Of a stretch of DNA of 64,000 bases, positions 41,664 through 51,177 are shown one piece after another. The DNA is taken from the NCBI GenBank assembly GCA_016718135.1, contig JADKEF010000001.1, positions 1 through 64,000 on the forward strand, written 5' to 3'. Position 1 is the first letter of the stretch; each line of letters starts with the position of its first letter. The stretch comes from Acidobacteriota bacterium. GTDB taxonomy: Bacteria; Acidobacteriota; Blastocatellia; Pyrinomonadales; Pyrinomonadaceae. The notes beneath the pieces are model-generated. The model was given only the letters and a program-made list of their open reading frames with translations, did no database searches and had not been told where the DNA came from. The translations under genes were made by a program, and so were the position numbers.

Positions 41664-41738
41664 TTTAGTAAGCAGTAAGCAGTAAGCCGCGAGCAGTTTT
41701 TACTAACTGCTTACCGCTAACTGCTTACTGCTAACTGT
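41664..41738 (+). repeat. Heptamer-repeat hairpin accB-accC
   Basis: AGTAAGC, AGTAAGC, AGTAAGC on the 5' side oppose ACTAACTGCTTACCGCTAAC and TGCTTACTGCTAACTG; nearly fills the 79-bp spacer. Confidence 0.9.
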
Positions 41739-41740
41739 TT

Positions 41741-43089
41741 ATGCGTGAGATCAAGAAAATTTTGATCGCCAATCGCGGCGAGATCGCGAACCGGATCATC
41801 TGGACGTGTAAGGAGATGGGCATCAAGACCGTCGCCGTCCATTCGGAGGCGGATCGCGAGGCTCTCCACGTGCGGTATGCCGACGAGGCGATCTGCATCG
41901 GGCCGGCGTCGTCGGCAGAGAGCTATCTAAATATCCCGTCGATAATCAGCGCCGCGGAGATTACTAACGTCGATGGCATTCATCCGGGTTATGGTTTTTT
42001 GCCCGAGTCGGCGACATTTGCCAAGATCTGCGACGATTGCAATATAAAATTCATAGGCCCAAAGGCCGACGTGATCGGGATGATGGGCGATAAGGTCGAG
42101 GCTCGGCGTACGATGACCGCTGCCGGAGTTCCGATCCTTCCGGGTAGTCCCGACCCAATCGAGTCGACTGAAGAGGCACGCAAGCTCTCGCTCGAGATCG
42201 GATTTCCTCTGATCATCAAGGCAGCCGCCGGTGGCGGCGGACGCGGCATGCGCATCGTACGCGAGGAAAGCGAACTTCATGGGAGTCTGGAACTAGCCCA
42301 AACGGAAGCTCTGAACGCCTTTAAGAACGGCTCGGTTTACATCGAACGCTATATCGAGCGTCCTCGACACATCGAAATCCAAGTTCTTGCCGATGAACAC
42401 GGAAACGTCATTCACCTCGGCGAACGCGAGTGCACCATTCAGCGCCGTCACCAGAAACTCCTCGAAGAAGCTCCGTCACCCGCGATCTCGAAAGAGCTTC
42501 GCGAACAGATGGGAGCAGTCGCAGTAAAAGCTTGTCAGGAGATCGGATATTCGAGTGCGGGAACATTTGAATTCCTTCTCGACGAAGACGACAGCTTTTA
42601 CTTCATGGAGATGAACACGCGTATCCAGGTCGAGCATCCGGTGACCGAGATGGTCACGCTCGCGGATATTGTTCGTAATCAGATCCGCATCGCGACCGGC
42701 GAAGACATCGGCTACACGCAGGACGAAGTCCAGATCGTCGGGCATTCGATCGAATGCCGCATCAATGCCGAGGATCCGGTGAAATTCACGCCGAGTCCCG
42801 GCAAGATCACGGCCTTCAACATTCCAGGCGGTCCCGGTGTTCGCGTCGACACTGCTGTTTATCCGGGATATGTTGTTCCGCCATACTACGATTCGATGAT
42901 CGCTAAGTTAATCGTCCACGCGCGTACTCGGGATCTTGCAATTGCCAGAATGCAGCGTGCGCTGGACATGATGGTGATCGAGGGATCAAGACGACGATCC
43001 CGCTTCATCGGGCGATCATGGCGGATGAGAATTTCCAGAAAGGGAACTTCTCGACGAAGTTCATGGAAGAGTTCAAGTACGAGGTCTAA
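41741..43089 (+). CDS. accC: Biotin carboxylase of acetyl-CoA carboxylase, one frameshift
   Basis: Carboxylates the biotin on AccB using ATP and bicarbonate. ATP-grasp core features: KKILIANRGEIANRIIWTCK, AAAGGGGRGMRIV, GERECTIQRRHQKLLEEAPS and MEMNTRIQVEHPVTEM. Near 42982-42986 one base is missing (GAGGGATC for GAGGGNATC); restoring it gives EGIKTTIPLHRAIMADENFQ and a stop at 43089 in the normal place. Without the repair the frame runs to 43108 with a garbled end. Likely base-call error. Confidence 0.96.
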
Positions 43090-43235
43090 AATTGCCCTTA
43101 GTGCCTGAATATGTTAGAGTTATAGGAACAATTGGCTATGGTTGTTTAGGTTTTAGAAGTACAGATTTCGCGGTTACCGCACTCGTTTGCGGAGTTACTG
43201 CGAGCAAAAGGAGAGACTGATTACAGTAAGAAAAT

Positions 43236-43505
43236 ATGTCGACAGTTAAAGAGTTAAAAGAACAAATTGTAGGTGACTACAAAACACACGAATCTGATAC
43301 AGGTTCATCACAGGTGCAGATCGCGTTGCTGACGCAGCGTATCAATGAACTGACCGCACACTTTAAGACACACAAGAAAGACAATAATTCCCGTCGCGGC
43401 TTGCTGCAATTGGTCTCGCGTCGTCGTAAATTGCTTGATTATCTCAAGCGCCGTGATATTAACGAATACCACGAGATCATTAAGAAATTAGGAATTAGAA
43501 GGTAG
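43236..43505 (+). CDS. rpsO: 30S ribosomal protein S15
   Basis: Central-domain 16S-binding protein. 89 residues, QIALLTQRINELTAHFKTHK and SRRGLLQLVSRRRKLLDYLK are diagnostic. Upstream of pnp, as in many bacteria. Confidence 0.99.
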   Translation: MSTVKELKEQIVGDYKTHESDTGSSQVQIALLTQRINELTAHFKTHKKDNNSRRGLLQLVSRRRKLLDYLKRRDINEYHEIIKKLGIRR

Positions 43506-43584
43506 AAAAGTGAAAAGGTTTAATCGTGAAAAAGTAAGATTGTAATGCCGTGAGGCCTTTTTCACCTTTTTACTTTTACACTTT
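43506..43584 (+). repeat. Heptamer-like hairpin after rpsO
   Basis: AAAAGTGAAAAGGTTTAATC and GTGAAAAAGTAAG oppose CCTTTTTCACCTTTTTACTT and TTACACTTTC. First half of the 263-bp rpsO-pnp spacer. Confidence 0.75.
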
Positions 43585-43706
43585 CTTGGGCTTCTTCGAG
43601 CCACAACGAAATCAAAGATCCTTTCGAAGAAATTGCCTGCGGTTGCTGAACGTGACAGCGATAAACGCCAAGGGACAAATTAGGATCTCGTCTAGTGAGA
43701 CACTCC

Positions 43707-43752
43707 AAAGACGAAAGAGCTTCACGGCATGCTCTTTCGTCTTTGTTTTTGT
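43707..43752 (+). terminator. Intrinsic terminator-like hairpin in the pnp leader
   Basis: AAAGACGAAAGAGC and GCTCTTTCGTCTTT make a perfect 14-bp stem with a 10-nt loop, followed by GTTTTTGT, 17 bp before the pnp ATG. It may end most rpsO transcripts or be an RNase III-type processing and autoregulation site, as in the enterobacterial pnp leader. Confidence 0.75.
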
Positions 43753-43768
43753 AATTAAGGAATAGAAA

Positions 43769-45891
43769 ATGGCAAAAAAATATTTGAATGAATCGATCAA
43801 GCTCGGAAACAAAGAGCTGATCGTCGAAACTGGCAAGGTTGCCAAACAGGCCGATGGCTCGGTCGTCATACGTTACGGAGACACGATGTTGCTGGTTGCG
43901 GCTGTCTCCGCCCGCACAGCCAAAGAAGGGCTGGACTTTTTCCGCTCACGGTCGAATACCGTGAAAACTCTTTTGCCGCAGGCCGCATTCCCGGAAACTA
44001 TTTCCGTCGTGAGGGCCGTCCGGGTGAAAAAGAAATTCTCACTTGCCGCATGATCGATCGCCCGATCCGTCCGCTGTTTGCAGACGGTTATCGCTTTGAA
44101 ACGCAGATCGTCGCTTCAGTGATCTCGTCGGATGCTGAGAACGACCCTGATGTGATCGCGATCACAGGTGCCTCGTGTGCACTTTATCTTTCGGACATTC
44201 CGTTCAACAATCCGATAGCTGGAATCCGCATCGGCTTGATCGATGGCAAGTACATCATCAACCCGACCTTCGACGAACGCCGCGATTCAGATCTCAATCT
44301 GATCGTCGCCGGCACCGAAGAAGCCATCTGCATGGTCGAATGCGAGGCCAATGAGGTTGAAGAGAAAGTGATGGTTGAGGCCCTGATGCTCGCACACCGC
44401 GAGATCAAACGTCTCTGCCTGTGGCAGAAAGAACTCGGCAAGGCCCTCAACATCACGAAGCGTGAATACCACGTTTCCGAACTCGACGCTTATATTGTTG
44501 CTGATGTCGAGAAGACCTGGACGGACAAACTCCGTGCGGCCCTAGATTCGACGGGACGCGAGAAGATCGAGGTCTATGCCGGGCTTGACGCGTTGAAGAA
44601 GGAAGTTGTCGAAAGCTATCCAGAGGACGATCCTGGTGCACGTGCGACCGCAGGAAAGGCTTTTGGCAAGCTAAAAGAGAAGATCTTCCGCGAAGACATG
44701 CTGGGCAACAAGCGTCGCCCGGATGGACGTAAATTCTCAGAGATCCGTCCGATCACAGCCGAAGTTGGCTGGTTGCCGCGAGTTCACGGTTCATCTTTGT
44801 TTACGCGCGGTGAGACGCAGGCAATCGTTACGACGACACTTGGAACGAAGCAGGACGGGCAGTTCATGGACGACCTTGAAAAGGGTACGATCGATCGTCG
44901 CTTCATGCTGCACTATAATTTCCCGCCGTATTCGGTTGGTGAAACCGGCAGATTTGGAAGCACATCTCGTCGCGAAACAGGCCATGGCAACCTCGCACGC
45001 CGGGCTATCCAGTCCGTTCTGCCTGATGAGGCGGACTTTCCGTATACGATCCGTATCGTATCTGACATCACAGAATCAAATGGTTCGTCGTCGATGGCGT
45101 CGGTCTGTGGCGGCATCCTGAGTCTCATGGACGCAGGTGTGCCGATCAAGAAGCCAGTTGCTGGTGTAGCGATGGGCCTTGTTATGGAAGGCAACCGGTA
45201 CGCTATTCTATCGGACATCGCAGGTGCCGAAGATCACTACGGCGACATGGACTTTAAGGTCACTGGAACCGAAGACGGTATCACCGCTCTCCAGATGGAC
45301 ATCAAGATCGGCGGTATCAACGCCATGATCCTGCAGGAAGCTCTCGAACAGGCTCGTAAAGGCCGTATGCACATTCTCGAGATCATGATGCAGGCCATTG
45401 CTGAGCCGCGTGAAGACATCTCGGAATTCGCTCCGCGCATCATCACGATGCAGATCAATCCGGAGAAGATCCGAGACGTTATCGGCAAGGGTGGCAGCGT
45501 TATTCGCTCGATCACCGAGGAGACCGGTGCCAAGATCGATATCGACGACAACGGTACGATCTCGATCGCTTCTGCCGACGGTGAGGCTGCACAGGCTGCA
45601 ATTGCTCGCATTCGGGCGATCACGGCCGAAGCTGAGATCGGTGAGACGTACATGGGCACGGTCTCGCGTATTGTGGACTTTGGAGCTTTCGTCGAGATCA
45701 TGCCTGGCCTTGATGGTCTATTGCACATCTCTGAGATCTCGGACCGCCGCGTCAAAGACGTGCGTGATGAACTCAAGGAAGGGCAGCAGATTTTAGTCAA
45801 GTGCATCGGCAAAGAAGGCAACAAGGTCAAGCTTTCGAGGAAAGCGATCATTGCCGAGGAAAAAGGTAAGGATGCTCCGGTAGAAGAATAA
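43769..45891 (+). CDS. pnp: Polyribonucleotide nucleotidyltransferase, one frameshift
   Basis: 3'-5' phosphorolytic exoribonuclease of the degradosome. Both RNase PH domains, the KH motif (IRDVIGKGGSVIRSITEETG) and the S1 domain (GETYMGTVSRIVDFGAFVEI) are present. A missing C near 43942 breaks the frame after KEGLDFF; restoring it gives FPLTVEYREN and RIPGNYFRREGRPGEKEIL, joining MIDRPIRPLFADGY. Reading resumes at about 44050 in the second frame. Probably a homopolymer error. Confidence 0.96.
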
Positions 45892-45925
45892 TCAGAGTAA
45901 ATATCTCTAAATTCGGGAAACATAG

Positions 45926-45965
45926 ACCGGTTACCACTATCTTGTGGTAGCCGGTTTATTTTTTG
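45926..45965 (+). terminator. Intrinsic terminator of rpsO-pnp
   Basis: ACCGGTTACCAC-TATCTT-GTGGTAGCCGGT followed by TTATTTTTT: a 12-bp stem (one T/G mismatch) and T-tract, 35 bp after the pnp stop. Confidence 0.92.
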
Positions 45966-46207
45966 CAATAAATCGAAAAAAGATCAAGATTTTTTGGAAT
46001 CGATAGGGCATTAGCCATATTTTCCCCTTGAATTAGCGAATTTAGCGAATTTTTGGACCGTAAAAACGCAGAAACGACGTGCTTTTTAAGCCTGGTTTTG
46101 CTATATTTTCCGGACTGCCCCAAAAATCAATCTTTCAGTGAGTGCCAACCGAACTGTGAAGACCGCTAAGGTTTTTGCCGTTAATACCGTTCAGTCAGGT
46201 AATAGAC
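45966..46207. other. Intergenic region before the PEP-CTERM gene
   Basis: No gene is seen. It has a direct repeat TTAGCGAATTTAGCGAATTT (around 46033-46052) and a -10-like TATATT at 46102-46107 without a convincing -35 element. Confidence 0.4.
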
Positions 46208-46894
46208 ATGAGAAACTTAAACTTAAGAGTTCTACTCTCGGCTCTCTGCATTGCGTCGATAATGGCGACGTTCACGAGGATCGACGCGGCACCAGTAAGA
46301 TTTGACCAGGTCGTGCAGGTTATTAATGCCCATCCGGGCAAAGTCAACACGACGTCATTTACTCGGCTCGCCGTCGCTGACGACTATTCCTTCCTCGTCG
46401 GCGATGACGACGATGATAAGAAGAAAGCTCCGAAGCCGCAGGATGGCCGCGTGATCACCGAGACCAGTACGGAGATCGTCACCGACGACGTTTGCGACTG
46501 CGAAGTGATCGAGACGACGCGTGGTTTCCCGAAATGGGCTCTGCTTGGCCTTGCTGCGATCCCGATCGCTTTCATCCTGATCAAACGGAAAAAGGACACG
46601 CCGACGCCGACGGCCACCATGCCGGGTATGACGCCGACGCCGACCGGAACTCCGACAGGCACACCAACGCCAACAGGTACGCCGACTCCAACGCCATCGG
46701 GAACGCCAACGCCGACGCCGTCGAAGACACCAACCCCAACGCCTTCGGTCACGCCGACCCCGACTCCGCCTGAGCCGGTGCCAGAACCGATGACCATTCT
46801 GCTCTTCGGAACAGGATTGGCATCTATCGGCCTCGCTGCCCGACGAAAGTTTGGAAAGAAGAGCGACGAGTCGGATGAAAAGGAAGAGGAATAA
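46208..46894 (+). CDS. PEP-CTERM sorting-domain protein
   Basis: A 228-residue exported protein. Order: signal peptide (LNLRVLLSALCIASIMATFT), a short domain with an acidic DDDDD stretch, a cysteine pair CDCE, a transmembrane helix (WALLGLAAIPIAFILIKRKK), a low-complexity linker of TPTPTPTGTPTPTPS type (residues about 135-195), and a C-terminal VPEPMTILLFGTGLASIGLA followed by ARRKFGKK: the PEP-CTERM signal cut by exosortase. The tail continues with an acidic stretch (DESDEKEEE), which is unusual after the RR motif. ATG 46208 is chosen for the signal peptide. Confidence 0.85.
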   Translation: MRNLNLRVLLSALCIASIMATFTRIDAAPVRFDQVVQVINAHPGKVNTTSFTRLAVADDYSFLVGDDDDDKKKAPKPQDGRVITETSTEIVTDDVCDCEVIETTRGFPKWALLGLAAIPIAFILIKRKKDTPTPTATMPGMTPTPTGTPTGTPTPTGTPTPTPSGTPTPTPSKTPTPTPSVTPTPTPPEPVPEPMTILLFGTGLASIGLAARRKFGKKSDESDEKEEE

Positions 46895-46963
46895 AGTTTA
46901 ATATTTAGCCGTTAGCCGTTGGAGAGATCTCCAGCGGCAATGGTATTGTGAGAGGAAACAGAA

Positions 46964-47917
46964 ATGCGGGTAAACAGATACAACTTTCTATTTGTGATCG
47001 GACTGGTGATGATGCTTGGTGTTTCGAGCGGCTTTGCTTTTGACAGGGTCACCAAGGTGCCTAAGAACATGGGTGTCCTGAGGGTACAAACCGATGAGCA
47101 GGTATTCGACGTCAAGATCGATGGTCAATACGTAGGTAAGAGTGGCGTCACGATAGGGGAGGACTTTGTTCTCAAGCCTGGGATCCACCGCCTGGAAGTC
47201 GTTGGCCCCAATGGGTTGACTTGGAGCGGAGATGTCGAGGTCTATAACGGCAAAAGGAATTGTATTTGTCTCAAGATCGTTCGCGAGACGACCACCAAGG
47301 CCTGCCCATATCGCTTTACTCTTGATGGCCCGAGTCGAATTAATGAGGGCGATCTCGTTACCTTTGCTGCGATCAACCAAGGAACGGCACCAGTGCCGAT
47401 CAAGTATGCTTGGAAGGTATCGAACGGCCGCGTTACAAGCGGTCTCGGAACGTCCTCGATCACCGTAGACTCAACCGGTATCGGTGGCAGCACGATCAAT
47501 GCTGAACTCGATGTGAACGATGACGTTTATGACAACCGTTGCCGTCAGGTGATCTCGGTCCCGACTGATGTTGTACGTGTCCCGGTCGAAGAGCCCAAAG
47601 CTCCACTGCCGTTCCGTTGTGACGAATTTGCCGCAACCGTTCCGGATGATGCCAAGGCACGTTTCGACACATGCGTCATTCAGGCACAGAACACGCCGGA
47701 CGCTCAGATCTATGTGATCATCTATCCGGGAACGGACCGCGTAAGCATGGGCCGTAACACTTACGACCGTTTGTCGAAATTCACTCTCGACTATATGGTC
47801 AAGAATCGCGGTTTCGACCCGAGACGCATACAAATCGTCAAAGGCAGCAACCGTGCTAGATCGACCTACGAAATATGGATCGTCCCGCCAGGTGCAAACC
47901 CGCCGGTGGTTCAGTAG
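46964..47917 (+). CDS. Secreted multidomain protein with PEGA-like and Ig-like regions
   Basis: A 317-residue exported protein: signal peptide (FLFVIGLVMMLGVSSGFAFD), a PEGA-like beta domain (VLRVQTDEQVFDVKIDGQYV, GIHRLEVVGPNG), two cysteines (RNCICLKI), an Ig/PKD-like part (SRINEGDLVTFAAINQGTAP, YAWKVSNGRVTS), and a C-terminal OmpA-like alpha/beta section (AQIYVIIYPGTDRVSMGRNT, YMVKNRGFDPRRIQIVKGSN). The last part suggests peptidoglycan binding. Downstream of, and probably with, the PEP-CTERM gene; a terminator follows. Confidence 0.75.
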   Translation: MRVNRYNFLFVIGLVMMLGVSSGFAFDRVTKVPKNMGVLRVQTDEQVFDVKIDGQYVGKSGVTIGEDFVLKPGIHRLEVVGPNGLTWSGDVEVYNGKRNCICLKIVRETTTKACPYRFTLDGPSRINEGDLVTFAAINQGTAPVPIKYAWKVSNGRVTSGLGTSSITVDSTGIGGSTINAELDVNDDVYDNRCRQVISVPTDVVRVPVEEPKAPLPFRCDEFAATVPDDAKARFDTCVIQAQNTPDAQIYVIIYPGTDRVSMGRNTYDRLSKFTLDYMVKNRGFDPRRIQIVKGSNRARSTYEIWIVPPGANPPVVQ

Positions 47918-47938
47918 GAATCGTAAAAGGGTAAAATC

Positions 47939-47972
47939 AAGGACGAGCTTTCGGGCTCGTCCTTTTTCTTTT
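47939..47972 (+). terminator. Intrinsic terminator
   Basis: AAGGACGAGC-TTTCGG-GCTCGTCCTT followed by TTTCTTTTC, 21 bp after the stop codon. Confidence 0.92.
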
Positions 47973-48008
47973 CATTCGCTTAAATTGGTAAGATTTATTT
48001 TTACCCAT

Positions 48009-49460
48009 ATGTCTGCACCAAACATTGAAACAATTGTCTCTCTCTCTAAACGTCGCGGATTCGTCTATCCGGCCTCGGATATCTACGGTGGGCTTGGCTC
48101 GTCTTGGGATTACGGCCCGCTCGGCGTTGAACTGGCGAATAACATCAAGAAAGCATGGTGGGATTGGGTCGTTTACGAACGGGACGATATAGAGGGACTT
48201 GACTCGTCTATCATACAGAACCGAAATGTCTGGAAGTATTCAGGGCACGAGACGACGTTTAGCGATCCGATGGTCGATTGTCGAGCGTGTAAGAGCCGCT
48301 ATCGCGAGGATAAGTTGTGGGACGAGTTCACGGGGGCGAAAGAAGCGGAAGGACAATATATCCTCGCAGTCGGAGAGAATAGGCTCATAAAATTTGAAGT
48401 TCCCTGTCCAACATGCGGAAAGTCCAAAGAATGGACCGATTCCCGGCCTTTCAATCTGATGTTCCGCACGACGATCGGAGCGGTGTCGAGCGACGATGAT
48501 CCAATGGCCTTAGCGTATCTTCGGCCCGAGACGGCTCAAGGGATATTTGTAAATTTCAAGAACGTGCTCGATACTTCGCGGCGTAAATTACCGTTTGGTA
48601 TTGCTCAACTCGGCAAGGCATTCCGCAACGAGGTGACGCCGGGGAATTTTATCTTCCGAACTCGCGAGTTTGAGCAGATGGAGGTCGAGTATTTCTGCCG
48701 TCCTGAGGACGCCCCGCGGATCCATCAGGAATGGATCGACGCATATGACGCGTGGTTAGGTACACTCGGTATTTCCAGCGATAACATCAAACACTACGAG
48801 CAGACTGCGGCTGAGCTAGCTCACTATTCGGATCGGACCGTTGATTTTCTCTATCGATTCTTTCCTGAACGTGAAGACGAAGAAAAACAGTTCGACGAGC
48901 TGCTGGGTATCGCAAACCGCACCGACTACGACCTTCGCGTCCACTCTAAAAAGCCCGAGGGCGAAGACGGTAAACGCATTAACCCCGATACGACGGAGGA
49001 TCTCTCGTATTTCGATCCGCAGACGAACGAGCGTTTCTATCCGTACTGCATCGAGCCCTCGATCGGTGTCAACCGAACGCTTTTGGCCGTGTTGATGGAC
49101 GCATATGAGGAGCGTACCAATGACAAGGGCGAGGTTCGTGTCATTCTAAGGCTCAAGCCATCGCTCGCACCGATCAAGGTGGCGGTGCTGCCGCTTGCGA
49201 AGAATAACGAGGGCATTGTGACGCTCGCCAAAAAGCTCAAACGCGACCTGCAGCCGTCGATGCGCACCGTTTACGACGACACTGGCGGCATCGGCAAGCT
49301 TTATGCACGGCAAGACGAGGTAGGTACGCCGTTTTGCGTTACGGTCGATCATGAGTCGCTTGAGGACAATGCAGTCACCGTTCGTGACCGTGACACTTGG
49401 GAGCAGGAACGCGTTAGCATCGATGGTTTGGTCGCGTACCTCAGTAGCCGTTTATCTTAG
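48009..49460 (+). CDS. glyS: Glycyl-tRNA synthetase (homodimeric, eukaryote-like type)
   Basis: Charges tRNA-Gly. A 483-residue single-chain class II enzyme: FVYPASDIYGGLGSSWDYGP, LRPETAQGIFVNFKN (motif 1/2 region), FRNEVTPGNFIFRTREFEQM and GVNRTLLAVLMDAYEE (motif 3), plus an anticodon-binding C-terminus. Two CXXC pairs (CRAC, CPTC) form a zinc insert. ATG 48009 is chosen; the longer frame overlaps the upstream gene and terminator. One base separates it from the next gene's ATG. Confidence 0.97.
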   Translation: MSAPNIETIVSLSKRRGFVYPASDIYGGLGSSWDYGPLGVELANNIKKAWWDWVVYERDDIEGLDSSIIQNRNVWKYSGHETTFSDPMVDCRACKSRYREDKLWDEFTGAKEAEGQYILAVGENRLIKFEVPCPTCGKSKEWTDSRPFNLMFRTTIGAVSSDDDPMALAYLRPETAQGIFVNFKNVLDTSRRKLPFGIAQLGKAFRNEVTPGNFIFRTREFEQMEVEYFCRPEDAPRIHQEWIDAYDAWLGTLGISSDNIKHYEQTAAELAHYSDRTVDFLYRFFPEREDEEKQFDELLGIANRTDYDLRVHSKKPEGEDGKRINPDTTEDLSYFDPQTNERFYPYCIEPSIGVNRTLLAVLMDAYEERTNDKGEVRVILRLKPSLAPIKVAVLPLAKNNEGIVTLAKKLKRDLQPSMRTVYDDTGGIGKLYARQDEVGTPFCVTVDHESLEDNAVTVRDRDTWEQERVSIDGLVAYLSSRLS

Positions 49461-49461
49461 T

Positions 49462-51159
49462 ATGAAAAAGCTAATCGAATGTGTCCCGAATTTTAGCGAA
49501 GGACGCGACATGAATGTGATCAAGCAGATCACAGACGAGGTCGAGAAGATCGACGGCGTGAAGTTGCTCGATGTCGATCCTGGCTATTCGACGAACAGGA
49601 CTGTGGTGACTTTCGTTGGTACACCCGATGAGGTCGTCGAGGCCGCGTTTCAGGCTGTAAAGAAGGCTCAGGAAACGATCGACATGCGTCGGCACAAGGG
49701 CGATCATCCGCGTTTTGGTGCGACAGATGTTTGTCCGCTGGTGCCGATCTCGGGCGTTTCGATGGACGAGGTAGCTATCTATGCTCGCGTTCTCGGCAAA
49801 CGTATCGGCGAAGAGCTCGGCATTCCGGTCTATGCTTACGAGAACGCGGCGAAGGAAGAAAAACGCCGCAATCTTGCCAACTGCCGCGAAGGCGAATATG
49901 AAGGGCTAAAGGACAAGATCGCATCGGCAGATTGGAGACCGGATTTTGGCCCAACGGAATTTACTGAAAGCGTCGCCCGTTCGGGTGCTGTAGCTGTCGG
50001 AGCAAGAGATTTTCTCATTGCCGTAAATTTCAACCTAAACACGACCTCGACGCGACGTGCTAATGCCATCGCGTTTGATGTCCGCGAAAAAGGCCGGGTA
50101 AAACGCGAAGGCAATCCCATTACCGGAAAGATCGTCAAAGACGAATCGGGTGAGCCGGTGATGTTACCCGGGACGCTCAAAGGAACGAAGGCGATCGGTT
50201 GGTACATTGCCGAGTATGGCATCGCTCAGGTTTCAATGAATATTACCAACCTTTCCGAAACTCCGCTCCACATTGCGTTTGAGGAAGTTCGTGAAAAAGC
50301 CCGGAATCGCGGCCTGAGGGTGACAGGCTTAGAGATCGTTGGCCTCGTGCCAAAAAAAGCGATCGTCGAGGCGGGCAAATTCTATCTTGCCAAACAGGGC
50401 CGATCGCTCGGTATTACTGAGGCCGAGACGATCAAGATCGCCATCAAGTCGATGGGCCTGGACGACCTGAAACCGTTCGATCCGGCCAAAAAGATAATCG
50501 AATATTTCATTGCGTCGGAGTACAAGACCGACAGTCTTGTTGATCTGACATGTAAGGGGTTTGCCGATGAAACGGCATCTGAATCACCCGCCCCCGGCGG
50601 GGGTTCTGTTGCTGCCTATCTCGGTGCTCTTGGAGCTGCACTGGCAACGATGGTCGCGAATTTATCCTCGCACAAAGCGGGCTGGGACGACCGCTGGCGA
50701 GAGTTTTCCGACTGGGCGGTTCGCGGTCAGCAGATCAAAGACGAACTTCTATTTCTTGTGGACGAAGACACGAATTCTTTCAAGAAGGTTATGGACGCCT
50801 TTGGCCTGCCTAAGGCCACCGACGAGGAAAAGCGGACGCGCGTTGCCGCAATCCAAGAGGCTACCAAATATGCTACCGAGATCCCGTTCAGTACGATGGA
50901 GCGATCGTTCGAGGCCTTTGAGATCATTCGAGCGATGGTCCAGCATGGAAATCCGAACTCAGTTACCGACGCCGCGGTCGGTGCACTCTGTGCTCGTTCA
51001 GCGGTAATGGGTGCCTATCTAAATGTCAAAATAAACTCCGCTGGCCTCAAAGATCGGGGATTTGCCGACGATTTGCTAAAACGGGGGGGCGATATCGAAC
51101 TAGCGGCCATCGAAGCTGAGGCCGAGATCATGGCGATAGTAAATTCGAAGATAGCTTGA
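49462..51159 (+). CDS. ftcD: Fused glutamate formimidoyltransferase / formimidoyltetrahydrofolate cyclodeaminase
   Basis: Transfers the formimino group from formiminoglutamate (histidine breakdown) to tetrahydrofolate and deaminates the product. Residues 1-300 form the transferase (MKKLIECVPNFSEGRD, MRRHKGDHPRFGATDVCPLV with the catalytic His, VGARDFLIAVNFNL). Residues about 350-565 form the cyclodeaminase (ESPAPGGGSVAAYLGALGAA near 373). The fusion is known from animals and some bacteria. It starts 2 bp after glyS, so they are coupled. Confidence 0.96.
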   Translation: MKKLIECVPNFSEGRDMNVIKQITDEVEKIDGVKLLDVDPGYSTNRTVVTFVGTPDEVVEAAFQAVKKAQETIDMRRHKGDHPRFGATDVCPLVPISGVSMDEVAIYARVLGKRIGEELGIPVYAYENAAKEEKRRNLANCREGEYEGLKDKIASADWRPDFGPTEFTESVARSGAVAVGARDFLIAVNFNLNTTSTRRANAIAFDVREKGRVKREGNPITGKIVKDESGEPVMLPGTLKGTKAIGWYIAEYGIAQVSMNITNLSETPLHIAFEEVREKARNRGLRVTGLEIVGLVPKKAIVEAGKFYLAKQGRSLGITEAETIKIAIKSMGLDDLKPFDPAKKIIEYFIASEYKTDSLVDLTCKGFADETASESPAPGGGSVAAYLGALGAALATMVANLSSHKAGWDDRWREFSDWAVRGQQIKDELLFLVDEDTNSFKKVMDAFGLPKATDEEKRTRVAAIQEATKYATEIPFSTMERSFEAFEIIRAMVQHGNPNSVTDAAVGALCARSAVMGAYLNVKINSAGLKDRGFADDLLKRGGDIELAAIEAEAEIMAIVNSKIA

Positions 51160-51177
51160 TCGACGAGCCCGGGCGTT

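Noticed and set aside
46384..46797. Gly/Val-rich minus-strand frame opposite the PEP-CTERM gene
   Set aside because: It is the mirror of the TPT-repeat linker; its repeats come from the plus-strand coding sequence.
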